Positions 12,716 to 23,660 of a stretch of DNA of 64,000 bases are shown here, in pieces. Location: NCBI GenBank assembly GCA_964017125.1, contig OZ024909.1, positions 55,406,596 through 55,470,595 on the forward strand, given 5' to 3'. The first letter of the stretch is position 1. The number at the start of each line of letters is the position of its first letter. The translations under genes were made by a program, and so were the position numbers. The notes beneath the pieces are model-generated. The model was given only the letters and a program-made list of their open reading frames with translations. It was not told the origin of the DNA and did no database searches. Source of the DNA: Flabesymbios commensalis (taxonomy: Eukaryota; Annelida; Polychaeta; Terebellida; Flabelligeridae).

Positions 12716-12972
12716 TTAACCTTTTAAGCCCTACAACGCTGAAATACTTTCGTATAAACCATGGAGACCAATGTGTTTTTCTCATTTTGCAATCATTATA
12801 AATGTCTTAGTTAGCTCCTTCCGATCCATTTGAATACTACGTTATGAGTTTACGGCCATTATAAATATTTGTTTGTCTAACAGTGCGGGGGTCGACTTTA
12901 TTTAGACGTCCGAATCTGACGTCTGCAGACGTCAAATTCTGATGACTCGATCCCCGTGCTGTAAGGTTCAGG
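12716..12972. mobile_element. GACGTC-palindrome MITE, TTAA-type (copy A)
   Basis: The left end is TTAACCTTTTAAGCCCTACA. The body carries 'aatgtcttagttagctcctt' and 'ttacggccattataaatat'. Near the right end there is a perfect 18-bp palindrome TGACGTCTGCAGACGTCA at 12917-12934, flanked by inverted GTCGACTTTA / GACTCGATCCCC arms. The right end CCCCGTGCTGTAAGG is decayed compared with the GCGCTAAAAGGGTTAA ending seen at 41937. The TTAA plus CCCTT-type ends suggest a non-autonomous piggyBac-like element. No protein is encoded. Confidence 0.7.
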
Positions 12973-13027
12973 AAAGAAATGAGTGTTTAAACAAGTTTAG
13001 TCTCATCATATTAAACAAATATGTGTA

Positions 13028-13090
13028 TTTTTCACCCACTTGAAGTTGTGGCTCGCGGTAGCGAGACACAACTTCAAGCAGGTGAAAAAT
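13028..13090. repeat. ACTTGAAGTTGTG hairpin (copy A)
   Basis: The arms TTTTTCACCCACTTGAAGTT... and ...CAACTTCAAGCAGGTGAAAA pair around GCTCGC-GGTA-GCGAG. It is a nearly perfect stem of about 29 bp. The same hairpin core is found in several TTAA-bounded elements in the window. Confidence 0.85.
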
Positions 13091-13181
13091 AAAATTGTAT
13101 AACCAGGCACTGGGCAAACACCGTCGACCAACATTCAAAGAGCAAAGGTTCGTCGATTTGAATCCGCTGTATAGGGATATA

Positions 13182-13193
13182 GGGGGGGGGGGG
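13182..13193 (+). repeat. short G run
   Basis: About a dozen G residues; the copy B counterpart at about 63439-63455 is longer, so this tract has changed length since the duplication. Confidence 0.9.
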
Positions 13194-13809
13194 GCTAGTC
13201 CTCTTGTATGCACATGCATGATTATCTTGTCCAGTAAAATTTGTGTGCACAATTATTATTGCAGGGCTACAAATCTCTTGAGAAAACTTTCCACTCTTGA
13301 ACAGAAACAAGTTATCACAATAATTAATTACCTGTATTATGAAAGAACACGCATTGCTTTTGCAATGCAATGGTACAGTACAACACCATGCCGCTTAATT
13401 AACTTAATTAAGTTTAACTGAGCTAACCCGCCGCATAACTAATAATCTGGTGTAGTTATCAACGCTACTATACCGTCTGTCACCAACAACATCAGCTTTT
13501 TAGAACTAAGAAGGTCTACGGGACCACCACTGAAATAACCAGAACAAATGGAATAATCATCAACCGTTTGTGCTTCAACACACTCGTGGGTTGGATTCTT
13601 CATTTTCCTGCATACCACATGCATTTTTTACTGCAACCGTGTTGGCTGCAAACCTAGAATATCCTGCTAGGGCACTACAGGCCAGAAGAACCGACATTGG
13701 GCGCTATTGTAACAGTGTTGAAACTGCTAGCCAAAGAGTCGACACGCTGGCCAGAGTAGTAATCACTTCATGCAGTCCGTCATACACACACCTGGCTACA
13801 CATGGCTCA

Positions 13810-14124
13810 GGGCGGGGGCCCTAGGGTGGTGGTCAGCACCGCTGCCCTTCACGCCAGAGTTCGGGGTTCGGTTCCCGGTCTCGGCGGTTTGAAAGAAACA
13901 AAAATGTTTCTTCCCCATCCACGTGTGAAAGCTAGTATTGTGGGGAGCCTCCGTGACCGAGAGGTAGCGTGCTCGGCCTCAGACCGCCAGGGCTCGAATT
14001 TCGAATCCTGTGTCTGGAGGACAGTTTCATTTCAATCATCTCACCATCCTCAGGAGGTTCTCCTGGCCCAGTTTAGCCTATATGTGCACAAAGGTGGCCT
14101 AAAGCCCGATTCATTTCATTTCAT
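13810..14124 (+). mobile_element. Full-length SINE with two tRNA-like modules
   Basis: Flanked by a 13-bp direct repeat TACACATGGCTCA (13797-13809 and 14125-14137), a target-site duplication. The 5' module has box A-like TGGTGGTCAGCACC and box B-like GGTTCGGTTCCC. A second tRNA-like module follows after 'ttgtggggag', with GACCGAGAGGTAGCGTGCTCG and a box B-like ATTTCGAATCC. The 3' domain runs from 'ctcaccatcctcaggaggtt' through 'gcctatatgtgcacaaagg' to an ATTTC-type tail. Pol III promoter activity is expected from the boxes but is not shown by sequence alone. It codes for no protein. Confidence 0.9.
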
Positions 14125-14329
14125 TACACATGGCTCAAATTTACTTATTTTATTATTGAAAAAATTGATATCAAATTTTAAACGAATAGTTCTTTCTATT
14201 CAGATAGTTTGAGTAATGAGTCGCTGGACTCAACTTAGATAACTAAGTGCCAGGTTCGTCTGTGGAATAGGTAAATGTACTACACCAATCCCATCAAATA
14301 CAAAACATTTGCATAACATTTATACAATG

Positions 14330-14515
14330 TTTGACCAATTTATATAAACCATGGATACCAAATTTAATTTGAAATCATCATAAATGTCTTAGTCAGATCG
14401 TTCCGCTTTATTTCAAAACCTATGTTATGGGCCATTATAAATATTCTAATTTTTTCAGTGCGGGGACCGACTTTAGAAGTCAGAATCTGATGTCTAAAGT
14501 CGGCCCCCGCATTTG
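14330..14515. mobile_element. GACGTC-family MITE, diverged copy
   Basis: It shares 'ataaaccatgga', 'aaatgtcttagt' and 'ggccattataaatattc' with 12716-12972. It ends in an inverted repeat GACCGACTTTAGA / TCTAAAGTCGGC. The TTAA ends are not intact here. Confidence 0.6.
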
Positions 14516-14696
14516 TCAACTGAAAATTCCCCAACATCACTCTCCAGATTTTTGGTTTCGGTGTTTAAATGGTGTGACATTTGATCTAACTGTGTTTAAA
14601 GGGTTGATGTAGCCGCCTATCACGCTGTTCACGATTCTGACTTTTTACACCGATCTTGTATTCAGGTTTCAAATAAACAGCATGTCTTTTACCTTT

Positions 14697-14845
14697 CCAT
14701 TTGTATGTGGAGTGTGGGGAGTGTCTTGAGAGAGAGTTTGTTCAGCCTCAGAATGTCAGGGTTCAAAGCCCAAATTAAGCATGTGCCTGGGGGACAGTGC
14801 TATCTCATTCTAATCTCACCATCTTCAGGAGGTGTCCTGAACCAT
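14697..14845 (+). mobile_element. Old SINE fragment (second tRNA module and 3' domain)
   Basis: It resembles the full SINE from 'gtgtggggag' through 'cagcctcagaatgtcagggttc' to 'tctcaccatcttcaggagg'. The 5' tRNA module is missing. It leads directly into the ATTC microsatellite at the point where the SINE tail would be. Confidence 0.7.
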
Positions 14846-15021
14846 TTATTCATTCATTCATTCATTCATTCATTCATTCATTCATTCATTCATTCATTCA
14901 TACCTGCATCCGTTTATTCGTTCGTTCGTTCGTTCGTTCGTTCGTTCGTTCGTTCGTTCGTTCGTTCATTCGTTCGTTTGTTCGTTCGTTCGTTCGTTCG
15001 CTCGTTCGTTCGCTCGTTCAT
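14846..15021 (+). repeat. (ATTC)n then (GTTC)n microsatellite
   Basis: About 14 ATTC units are followed by about 25 GTTC/GCTC units. It starts at the tail of the SINE fragment. The long open frames across it (FIHS and FVRS repeats) are products of the tetranucleotide period and are not genes. Confidence 0.95.
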
Positions 15022-16152
15022 TAACCCACTCATGCATGTGCTCATTTATACATCTAGTATTATGTCCATTCAACCATTTATATTACAATTTTGACTATGT
15101 AGAGTTTGGGGTGTTTAAAACGTCACTGTGATCTGGGCACCATCATTTTTTAACACTAGCTACGCCGTATTCTCCAAACACACAGACATTTGTTAAATGT
15201 ATCCTTTTCTCAACCCATTATATTCAATCCTAAGACTCATTGCGATTTTTTAAACTATTGTTTATTTCAATTCACTTGATGCTTAATAGACATTTCTCAA
15301 CCTAACCAACTACTACTAGTATTTGGCACTTCTGTGTTTGTCATTCTGGTGATATTTCAGTGGCAGGATTTCGTCAAAAGCTCAGGTAAGTGAGAAATAC
15401 AGTATAATGAAAAGCGTTCAAAAATACTGTATTTACAGTAAACTACAGCGTAGCGCATTGTTAAATAATGCCTTACCATTAACATCAGTTAAATCATTTT
15501 TTATTATGAACACATGTAAAAGTTATATATATTGGATCTTCATAAGCTAATGTTATTTATTTATAATACATTTTGCGAATGGATCATGCAGCTTTGATTA
15601 GTATGATGCATTCTCATTCTTACTATTGGATGTCAGGTTTAACGTATGGGCTGGACCTATAATGGTTTATGCTAATAGCTTGTTTACATCATGTAAAGTG
15701 CTCTTTAATCTTTACTAAGCACCAAAAAAACGTTGTGGGAGCTGATAATTATAGGTAATGGGTGACATTTGTATTCTGGCGTGCATGTTAAAAATTGATG
15801 TTAGCATTGTCGGTACCTTTAGCAATAACTGCAATAACTGACTATAAATCTTCATTTCCGCGGTCGGTACTAAAGATTGAGTTAATCTTTGACATGAGTC
15901 CCATCTGTGTTCAAATCACCTCCTAACGTTTATCAGAGGTTCCCAATCTGAAGTCTGATTTATTTGGCTACTTCACCGTCACCCGTCAGACTATGGCATA
16001 CTTGGCTCCGATATCACAGAAGACGATGTGGTGATACATGAGAAAGTCCTGGTGTAATACGCTGTCTGTCTGACGCTTACTTGGAATACAAAAAAAATAT
16101 TTGACAGTGGTGAACGTAAATACGTTATTTTTAGTAAACCTGACGAATATTA
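15022..16152. other. unassigned DNA
   Basis: About 1.1 kb in which I see no protein domain, element terminus or long repeat. Confidence 0.5.
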
Positions 16153-16342
16153 TTAACCCCTCCAACGTTGAGCACGACTATTATATAGTCGTTTATAATT
16201 TATGGGTAGCGAAATGTGTGTTTAAACATCAAGATTTACAAATGTTTTTTTCTCAAATTAAACACATGTGAGACATTTTATGCGAGACACAACTTTAAGT
16301 GGGTAAAAATCTAAATAAATCTACTTAGCGGGATAGGGTTAA
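16153..16342. mobile_element. TTAA MITE with ACTTGAAGTTGTG-type interior
   Basis: Left end TTAACCCCTCCAACGTTGAG, right end TTAGCGGGATAGGGTTAA. The interior carries 'gcgagacacaactttaagtg' near 16287-16306, the right arm of the hairpin seen at 13028, but the left arm is decayed. Length with both TTAA sites is 190 bp. Confidence 0.7.
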
Positions 16343-16382
16343 AACTGTGACATCTTATATAAGTGTACTATTCTGTAAATAT

Positions 16383-17105
16383 GGTATTTATTTATTTATT
16401 TATTTATTTATTCAAACATATTTATACAGGGTAAAAACATTATTAGTCATTGGCTATTTTGCATATGTGCCCTGTTTTATAACAAGCATTTGCATAAAAT
16501 ATGAAAACACATATTTAAACAATAATTTTCATATGTACAATAGTTACAATAACTAAAATAGAAGGTACATTAGACATTTTAGATCATAATCCGATGATAT
16601 ATGCATTTGTGTTAATTGAATAGGTTTACAAATGGATATACATGTACATTTATAGCAAAGTGTAAAGAAAAGAAAACACAAATGTTTCCGCACTAAAACT
16701 CCTACAAAAACCTACAAAAATTGGCGAAAGCGTTAAGACATGTACAGCCATATCATTATTGCAGCCCTAACTACAATTGAGTAAGGGTTTGATTATTAGC
16801 CATATATAATTTAAGGTTATATTTAAAAGCAGAAAATGTCTTCTTATTTCTAATTTCCAAAGGTAGCTTATTCCAAAGTCTAGACCCATTCACACTTAAA
16901 GATGATTTATATAGAGAATTATTACACCTGGGCTGCTGTGGAGTATTACTTGTTGCATTACGTGTTGAAATAGTATGATATTCAGAAACGAAGGAAAAAA
17001 GATCAGATAAGTAATAAGGAGCTAGATTATTTAGAGATTTATAAGTGAGACAACATGATAAAAAAAAGTTACGTTTGACATTCCTAATATTATGAAAACA
17101 CAAAA
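16383..17105 (-). mobile_element. 5'-truncated CR1/L2-like LINE 3' end
   Basis: On the minus strand a 110-residue open frame (17103-16771) shows the characteristic C-terminal LINE pattern: YKSLNNLAPYYLSDL, then GSRLWNKLPLEIRN and FSAFKYNLKLYM. A 3' untranslated stretch of nearly 400 bp follows and ends in a (AAAT)n tail at 16383-16412. RT and endonuclease are absent, as expected of a 5'-truncated insertion. It differs clearly from the family at 6712-8172. Confidence 0.85.
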
Positions 17106-18118
17106 ATGTGATAACTCAGGGCTGGAAATGTCTAAAAACTGCTAATTTATCATCAAATCATGAATAAAACATGCGCATGTGCAAATGATTTTGTTTTTTC
17201 TGCATAAACTTTTAGTCGTTTTCATGATTTAGCACGTGTACATGGTATCACGTGGTAACGTACTTGTAGCAAAAACCAAAATCTTGTATTTGACCAAGCC
17301 AACTGCACCGATCCTTCCACGATCACCCGATATGCAATTAGCTCAGATAAAACAATACATTGTTTTGAGATCATTTCTCGTGTTATCTGGGTGTCTCTGA
17401 TAAGCAAAGATTTACTATGTTTACGCTAGTGTAATTGTGAATGGGTTGCCCGATAAGAGATTAGAGAGCCAGCATATTTTTCAAATATTTAACATATTTA
17501 ACGCAAACAGGTCTGCAGCAATGAGGGTTTGGTGAACCCCTATTTATTGGGGACTGCAGTGTCGACCGTGAGCGATGCCTCTGTAGGGAATAAATTAGCA
17601 CGGCTCATTGCAACTACATTCTCTTCCATAACGAAGCTTTACATAATTGATACAACGCTTCGTTCTCCTTGATCTGTAGCATACGCACAGACATTGAAAA
17701 ACAAGGAACTCGTTATACATGTATTCCAAAGGTAGCCAAATGTACAATGGGCTTTAAATTCTGGACTTACACTGTTGTTTATCTGTGTTTTTTAAGGTTT
17801 TCTCCTGCTAACACGTTGAAAAAGGTGTTTAAAAAACTCTACAATGGTAATAAAGCAAACAGCAGAAACAGGTTACTTAAAAAGTAAGAGTTTTTACTGG
17901 TGCTTGAACTTTGGCACTACTTTGGAACTACTGTCAAATGATCTGTCGTTATCTAATAAACACAAGCCATTTACTCAATTATGTCACACTTCTGGGTCAA
18001 TATCAGAGATGCCAACTCACTATAATCACCAGTGATTACTGCAAGATCGGGTTGTTATGTCTGTAGTAGTCCCTTTGACATAGGCCTATAGTACGTCTGT
18101 TAACAGACATCATGTTCT
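17106..18118. other. unassigned DNA
   Basis: Nothing recognised; short open frames here have no family features. Confidence 0.5.
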
Positions 18119-18208
18119 CAAAGCGGCCGACCCATAACTTAGGCATCTAATTGGTCGAGATAACTATCTCGACCAATCAGATGCATAAGTTCTGGGTCAG
18201 CCGCTTTG
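18119..18208. repeat. 90-bp near-perfect palindrome
   Basis: The arms CAAAGCGGCCGACCCATAAC... and ...CTGGGTCAGCCGCTTTG pair over about 42 bp, with the centre at TAACTATC. The innermost arm is TTGGTCGAGATA / TATCTCGACCAA. No second copy was seen in the window. Confidence 0.9.
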
Positions 18209-20400
18209 TGAATACCGGTGATGTTCTCGTATGACGGCTTGAAAAATTGGCAGAATTCGATTTCAGGACCGAGTCCCCGAGCACAATGAACTGCTTTGCT
18301 CTGTGAGGCATGCATCACTTAGCTTGTACGTTACATGCCAATTGAATGTTGTCAATCATGTTTGTTGTTATGTTTGTTTAACTCTTTCTGAATTATAATA
18401 AATGTGGTGATGGATTTGGTTTTTTTAATAATTATAAGTAATGATTTATTTTAGGACATTCGAAGTAGCAAATAAAATCGTTTACCACACTATTATCATT
18501 CCACATGAAATCATTGCATAAGCAAAAATTCGAAAATATTTTGTAATACGAAAATAAAAATATAAAAACTTTGGATAATATGGAACATCACTTTTTCGTA
18601 AATCTTGCAATGTGTGCAGTACATTGTCTGGACTATGTAATTGTCCCCAAAGTTTATACACGGATAAAATAATGCACATGCCGATCATTCGCTAAAATGA
18701 ATAGAGATACAAATAACTACTAGCAAGAATTATTACTACATACATTTTGCATGTCAAATTCAGCTGATATTTTTTTGTCGATTAAATCTGTAAATTATAT
18801 AGGTCCGATTGTCTACGTGTAATAATGCCTATTTTGGATAAAGTAGCTGGTGGTTTATTCTAGCTTTTCATATTCTAGCTTTAGAATGGTAAAACATAAC
18901 ACGGTAAGTTAACAAATCTTATTTTGAGGGTTTTCGCTTCCTTAACCACATCGGTATTTTAAAATGTTAAAAAAACTATTTCTATATTTCTAAAAGTTGT
19001 GATAACAAGAATAGTCCACTTTTCTCAATCTTGTATTATCCGATTTAATGAAAGTAATGCGATGCAACTGGTTTTGCACGGACGGGTCACATCATAAGAT
19101 TCATTTATTATGCACACTGGTTAGAGGCATGACATTGATATAAACAAGAATTAATAACAGAATATATAACTCGAAATGCTGTAAAATGACCAAATTAAAT
19201 GTCGCCTGTGATAAAAACTATAGAACACACAGCGACAAAAAACATAATAATTTGTAGATTGGAATCTCGTCTATGTGTTGGACTTATGTTTTCACCAGTA
19301 GCTCATATATCTAATATAAGGGTGTAGCTCTTCCGAAAGTAGCCCACTCTCAGTTTTTTTCATCACATCCAAACCATAGTGTATTATTACACGACCAGGC
19401 CATTGTTCTGACTGTCTACTGAGTTCTATCTGGCCGTCTACGAAGCACTATCTGAAAGCGACAAATAGGCTGCATTGGTCCAGCATCAGTGTAATGTATT
19501 TCCAACGTTTTTGACGTTGACGAATATTTAACCTGATTCGGGCCAAAGGTTGCATGTTTTTTGGCTAATAATGCTTGGTGCCCCTATCTCTGTGAGCAGC
19601 TCAATCACTTGAACAGACGACCCGCATTAAACACACAGCTCTGTGGCGAAGGTCGCCGGCGGTACACCCCCCCCCCCCTCCTCTGTTCAGCGTACCCAAA
19701 ACAAGCACACGAGCATATAAGACCTATAAGCCGGAATATTTATAATAATTTTTCACCCTTTTCAAGCCGTATATTTCTCTGCACAGTCAGTTGTAGGCAT
19801 ATAAACGGTGCTTATCTACGTCAAAACAATGTTGGGCTACTGATGGTACAAATTCTGCGATGCTGGCCCAACATTAAACCGACATAATTTGAATGTATCC
19901 TGTTTGATGCATGGGACATGATATTGACCCAGCATTGATTTGTATACTGAGCAATACCTGAAATTATATTTTATTCTCTTGATTTGGTATGATTTGTTAT
20001 GAGCCATTGACTGTTAGTTTGATTGTGAATGTCAAAGAAATATAAATATGAATATAAACATGATGAATTATTAGAAATATATATATAAATATTACATTGA
20101 AAAATTTCAAATTAACATAAGTTGCTTGATATTGTATCATACCAAATATGTATTAATGATTGGGAAGCATCAAGAATCAAGTTACTGTGATGAAGCACGT
20201 CTCACCAGCAAGTACTATTTTTTCTAAATGACACCAGATTTACTTTTGTTATCAGTTTCTATATACGCACACAACCCCTCTTCTATAAATGGGCGTGTCC
20301 AAATTTCAACAATTAACAAAACTTTGGTTCATGGAATTTTTTGGAGTTTGAAGGTGGGGTAGACACAGGGGACGGGTTCTGGTAACGACTATGTCCGATA
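18209..20400. other. unassigned DNA with scattered CCAACATT words
   Basis: About 2.2 kb with no gene. Decayed CCAACATT-type fragments appear near 19500-19560 and 19825-19945 (for example TGGCCCAACATTAAACC at 19863-19879). A C9-C10 run lies near 19668. Confidence 0.45.
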
Positions 20401-20405
20401 ATCAG

Positions 20406-20459
20406 TTCAGGACACTGGCATTATTAGAAAGAAGGCTTCTTACTAATAATGCCGTGTTC
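20406..20459. repeat. Short palindrome
   Basis: GGCATTATTAG at 20417-20427 pairs with CTAATAATGCC at 20443-20453. Pairing extends outward into GGACAC / GTGTTC. The loop itself holds AAGAAGG / CTTCTT. Confidence 0.8.
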
Positions 20460-20554
20460 TTCCCTAATTATCTAATACAGTCTCCGCCACTGACCATCAA
20501 TATGATGATCACGTGATGCCCCCCTCCACCAAACCTGTATTGTAACCAATATTG

Positions 20555-20720
20555 ACTTAACTCTTTCAGCCCCACGAGCCGTTCAGAGCGGTTTTTATAG
20601 GCTTTATAGATTTTCTCTCATTAAGTAAAGAAGCAACTTACAGAAAATGAAAAAAATAAAATAAAAACCCCCCTGATATATGCCTTTTAAAACGATACTG
20701 AACCCCTTGTATTGTGGCAG
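20555..20720. repeat. Possible TTAA MITE left end
   Basis: TTAACTCTTTCAGCCCCACG resembles the CCCTTTCAGC ends of the MITEs, and a small inverted GAGCCGTTC/AGAGCGG follows. No matching right end was found. Confidence 0.35.
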
Positions 20721-20899
20721 CTTATAACGGTTAGCCTACTACTTTATTTTTGTTAATTTATTTCGAAAAATCTATTTCAGTTAAATTGCCGTAAAAGAAC
20801 AGGTGATGCCAACCTGCGTGCAGGGTGTACTTCGAATACAACTGAAGTCTCTACAGGGTGGGTGATGCAAGCTCACAGCAAAAGCATGCCGGGAATGGA

Positions 20900-21120
20900 A
20901 TGATGTTTTGATGTTAGGCCAATGTCGTAGGTGAGAGGACCACCATTAAACCAGCATTGGGTCAGTCTAATGTGGCTGATATGAGGGTACATTATATCAG
21001 CTGGCATGCAGTTGAATACCCAGTAAGCGCGGCATATTGGCCCAAAATTGTCTTAGGGTTTGCTCACCTCCTGTAACGCTGACACAACATTAATCCAGCT
21101 TTAGTGTTCAATGGGCATTG
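20900..21120. repeat. Decayed CCAACATT-family hairpins
   Basis: It contains 'gatgttaggccaatgtcgtagg' style sequence, ACCATTAAACCAGCATTGGG and 'cggcatattggcccaaaatt', matching the family core words but with poor end symmetry. Confidence 0.5.
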
Positions 21121-22375
21121 ACTTTCGGTTTTTATGTAAGTTAGACTCGTTTGTCCACTCATTGTACATACAACAGGGACATCTTGATCAAACGGTGCGA
21201 CATGGATATATATTGCAGGAGCATGTGTAATCCCGTGGGAATTCACTGGTTAAAATGTGCCACCTATATGAAAATGTTCAGAATGGACCACAGAATAAGA
21301 AAAAGTTTGATGGAGTTCGCAAATGGGTGTAAGAACCCTCTTATCTTCAATAATTGAGATAGAGACAATATTATTTCACCAAGCCATATGTATATGTTCG
21401 ATATCAAGGAATGCAATAAAACAAATGATGCATTTATTTGACATCATAAGCATGCAAAATTCAAGATGGCCGCCATGAAATGAACATTTTGATATAGGTG
21501 GCATATTTTAACCATCAAAATACCACGGTAAGTTATTTAAGCACAAAAGCATCCCCACTAATAGTTTCCCAAACAATAAGAACTCGAAAAAAATATTTTA
21601 TACATCCAGATTTGTGCACAACAGCTTTATTATGTAAATAGCAACTTTCTCGTGTTTCAAGTGCGGTCTCTGGTTTGGGGTCAGTTGTCCCAGCACCATG
21701 CAATTGAGGTTTCGCGTACTAAGGCAGACATTGCACCGCAGCGTGGTGGACTAGCTACTGTTAGTGTTGTACAGTTGTACGAGTTACAACAACAGGAGAA
21801 GCTGATCCCTGGTGGTGATCCTTGCTGGTGATGTAATAAATTTGAAGAAAGGTCTCTTAGATGACGATAACTGGGTTGACAATGCCAAAAGTGATAAACA
21901 TATGGACAAGTTTGGGGCTGACATATGTATTTTGTGCTTGTGTGTCAAAAGAAGAATTTAGAAATTAGAGTTTTTTATGCCGTGAGATATCTTCCCGATT
22001 CATTTGTGGAGAAGAATGTGCTATTTAATAAGAATTCCATAAAATGGTATACACTTCGTAATATTGCCACCAGACCTTCGTTAGAAGATCGACCAACGCG
22101 AACAGAATCATCGTCCAACTACCCTATCCACCTTTTAAATCCTCGTAGTAAGGCTATTCGGTAAATAATCTAAATACAAATAACAAAAATCTGCTCAACT
22201 ACGCAAGTATGAAAAATCAATTAGAAGAGAGTTTAGAACGCATAACCAACAAAAAGTAAACAGCTACAATAATTATTTGTCCAAGCTATTTCACAAGAAG
22301 CACTGCTTAATCTTTAAAATAGTAGCGTAAATGATTATTATTCAATCGATAGGATATCAAAAAGACGTACTACAC
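21121..22375. other. unassigned DNA
   Basis: No gene recognised. A 79-codon open frame at 21925-22164 has no domain or motif I can name, and no sign of purifying selection can be judged from one copy. Confidence 0.45.
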
Positions 22376-22860
22376 TTCTTTTGCTATTTGTGTTTTCATT
22401 TTCACATTTTTGATCTTGAAATTGACATTTTATGACCTTGCAGAAGACCTTGAAAATGACCTTGAATCAACAAAACAATACTATAAACTGATTTTTCAAG
22501 TCGAAATCCCATGAAAATGGGCATCACACATGCGCCTAGATGTTTTTGTTAAACATGATATTTTCTCTTACTTGACCCTGAAATTGACCTTTGACCTTGA
22601 AGATGACTAGTTTCATTTTTAATTGAATAATCAAACTAATTTCAGAAATTGCCCAGTCAAACTAGCATGAAAATGAAACTAGTACAAAATGTACTAGTTT
22701 CATTTTCATGCTAGTTTGACTGGGCAATTTCTGAAATTAGTTTGATTATCCAAGGTCATCTTCAAGGTCAAAGGTCAATTTCAGGGTCAAGTAAGAGAAT
22801 GTTGAAATATCATATTTGACCTTGAAATTTACCTTTGACCTTGAATTTACCAAAATGCCC
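22376..22860. repeat. Second TGACCTT-rich repeat family with a long inverted repeat
   Basis: Many TGACCTTGAAATTGACC-type words occur on both strands. From 22563 to 22799 the sequence folds back on itself. The left arm (22563-22607 and 22627-22685) is the reverse complement of 22691-22799 with very few mismatches. The spacer is the five bases AAAAT (22686-22690). The left arm has about 19 extra bases at 22608-22626 that resemble a second copy of TAGTTTCATTTT from nearer the centre. The high symmetry implies a recent inverted duplication. Confidence 0.85.
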
Positions 22861-23284
22861 GAAACATTTTAACTCATAGCAGTCCAAGTCCGAGCTCAGC
22901 TCCGACCTGGCATTTATGACGCTGCAGTCTAGGTCCGAGCCCAGCTCGGACTTGGCAGTAATGCTTGGCCATTCACAAGATGACATCACTTGCGCTACTA
23001 TGAACACAGCATGAGGAACCTATAACATAAAAGGGCGATTTATCTGCGTCACAACCGTTTCTGAATTAAAAGTAGAAGTCTAGGCTCAGATGAATACGAG
23101 GCAATCATCGGATTTGAATTGAGCACAACAAAATCTATGAAAAACGTCAACAAAACATTGTAGGGTCTATATGTAACAAAACAAGGTTAGGTCATCTCTA
23201 GCTCGGACTAAATGTAGCCTATATAATTTTGTACCTCTCAAAAGGAGATAATATACTCCGAATACCACTAGAAATTGAATAGGG
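22861..23284. other. unassigned DNA with an internal short duplication
   Basis: GTCCGAGCTCAGCTC near 22889 and GTCCGAGCCCAGCTCGGAC near 22931 are a near-duplicate pair. Otherwise nothing was recognised. Confidence 0.4.
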
Positions 23285-23660
23285 CCTATAGGGCGGGGAC
23301 CCTGGTGCAGTTGTTAAAACTGCCTGGAAAGTCGGTAGATTGCGGATTCAAAACCCGCTCTGGCATCCAAGCTTCAAAGAAACAACGAAACAAAATGTTT
23401 CTTCTCTGCTCACTCGTAATGAATCAATATTGTGGGGAGCATCCGTGACCGAGAAGTAGTGAGCTCAGCCTCAGACCGCAGGGTTCGGATGTCGAATCCT
23501 GTGTCTGGAGCAAGGAATAGCAATGTATAATGTAAGTCTGTGGTCTGGAGAGCAGTGTAATCTCATTCATCCCTCCATCCTCTGGAAGTTCTTCTGGCCC
23601 AGTTTAGCTTATATATGTGCCAATAGGTCGCATAAAACCCCATTTATTTAATTTCATTTG
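23285..23660 (+). mobile_element. Diverged full-length SINE of the same two-module design
   Basis: It starts GGGCGGGGACCCTGGTGCAG and has both tRNA-like modules; the second reads GACCGAGAAGTAGTGAGCTCAG. It has 'gtggggagcatccg', a 3' domain with 'cccagtttagctt', and an ATTT-rich end. It is much more diverged than the copies at 13810 and 42485, with an extra ~40 bp after the second module. I see no clear target-site duplication, which fits greater age. Confidence 0.8.

Larger units (their letters stand above)
9763..13732 (+). repeat. Segmental duplication, copy A
   Basis: From 'ccgttct' at 9763 the sequence aligns almost continuously with 59672-64000 in direct orientation, about 50 kb away. 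Differences are scattered substitutions and small indels at a few percent by eye. One large difference exists: copy B carries about 270-290 bp near 61640-61930 that copy A lacks. The duplicated unit itself contains no recognisable gene; it carries MITEs, a CCAACATT-type hairpin and a 'gtgccttgcctaaggaca' segment near 10290. Copy A's true right edge cannot be set, because copy B runs off the window. Confidence 0.93.

Noticed and set aside
13439-13624. Minus-strand frame starting MHVVCRKMKN, kept in copy B at 63629-63892
   Set aside because: The copies differ by amino-acid changes in the variable part and have different C-terminal ends; there is a stop just upstream and no clear splice context.
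14705-15094. Open frame with FIHS and FVRS repeats
   Set aside because: It is produced by the ATTC/GTTC microsatellite period; all three frames stay open for the same reason.
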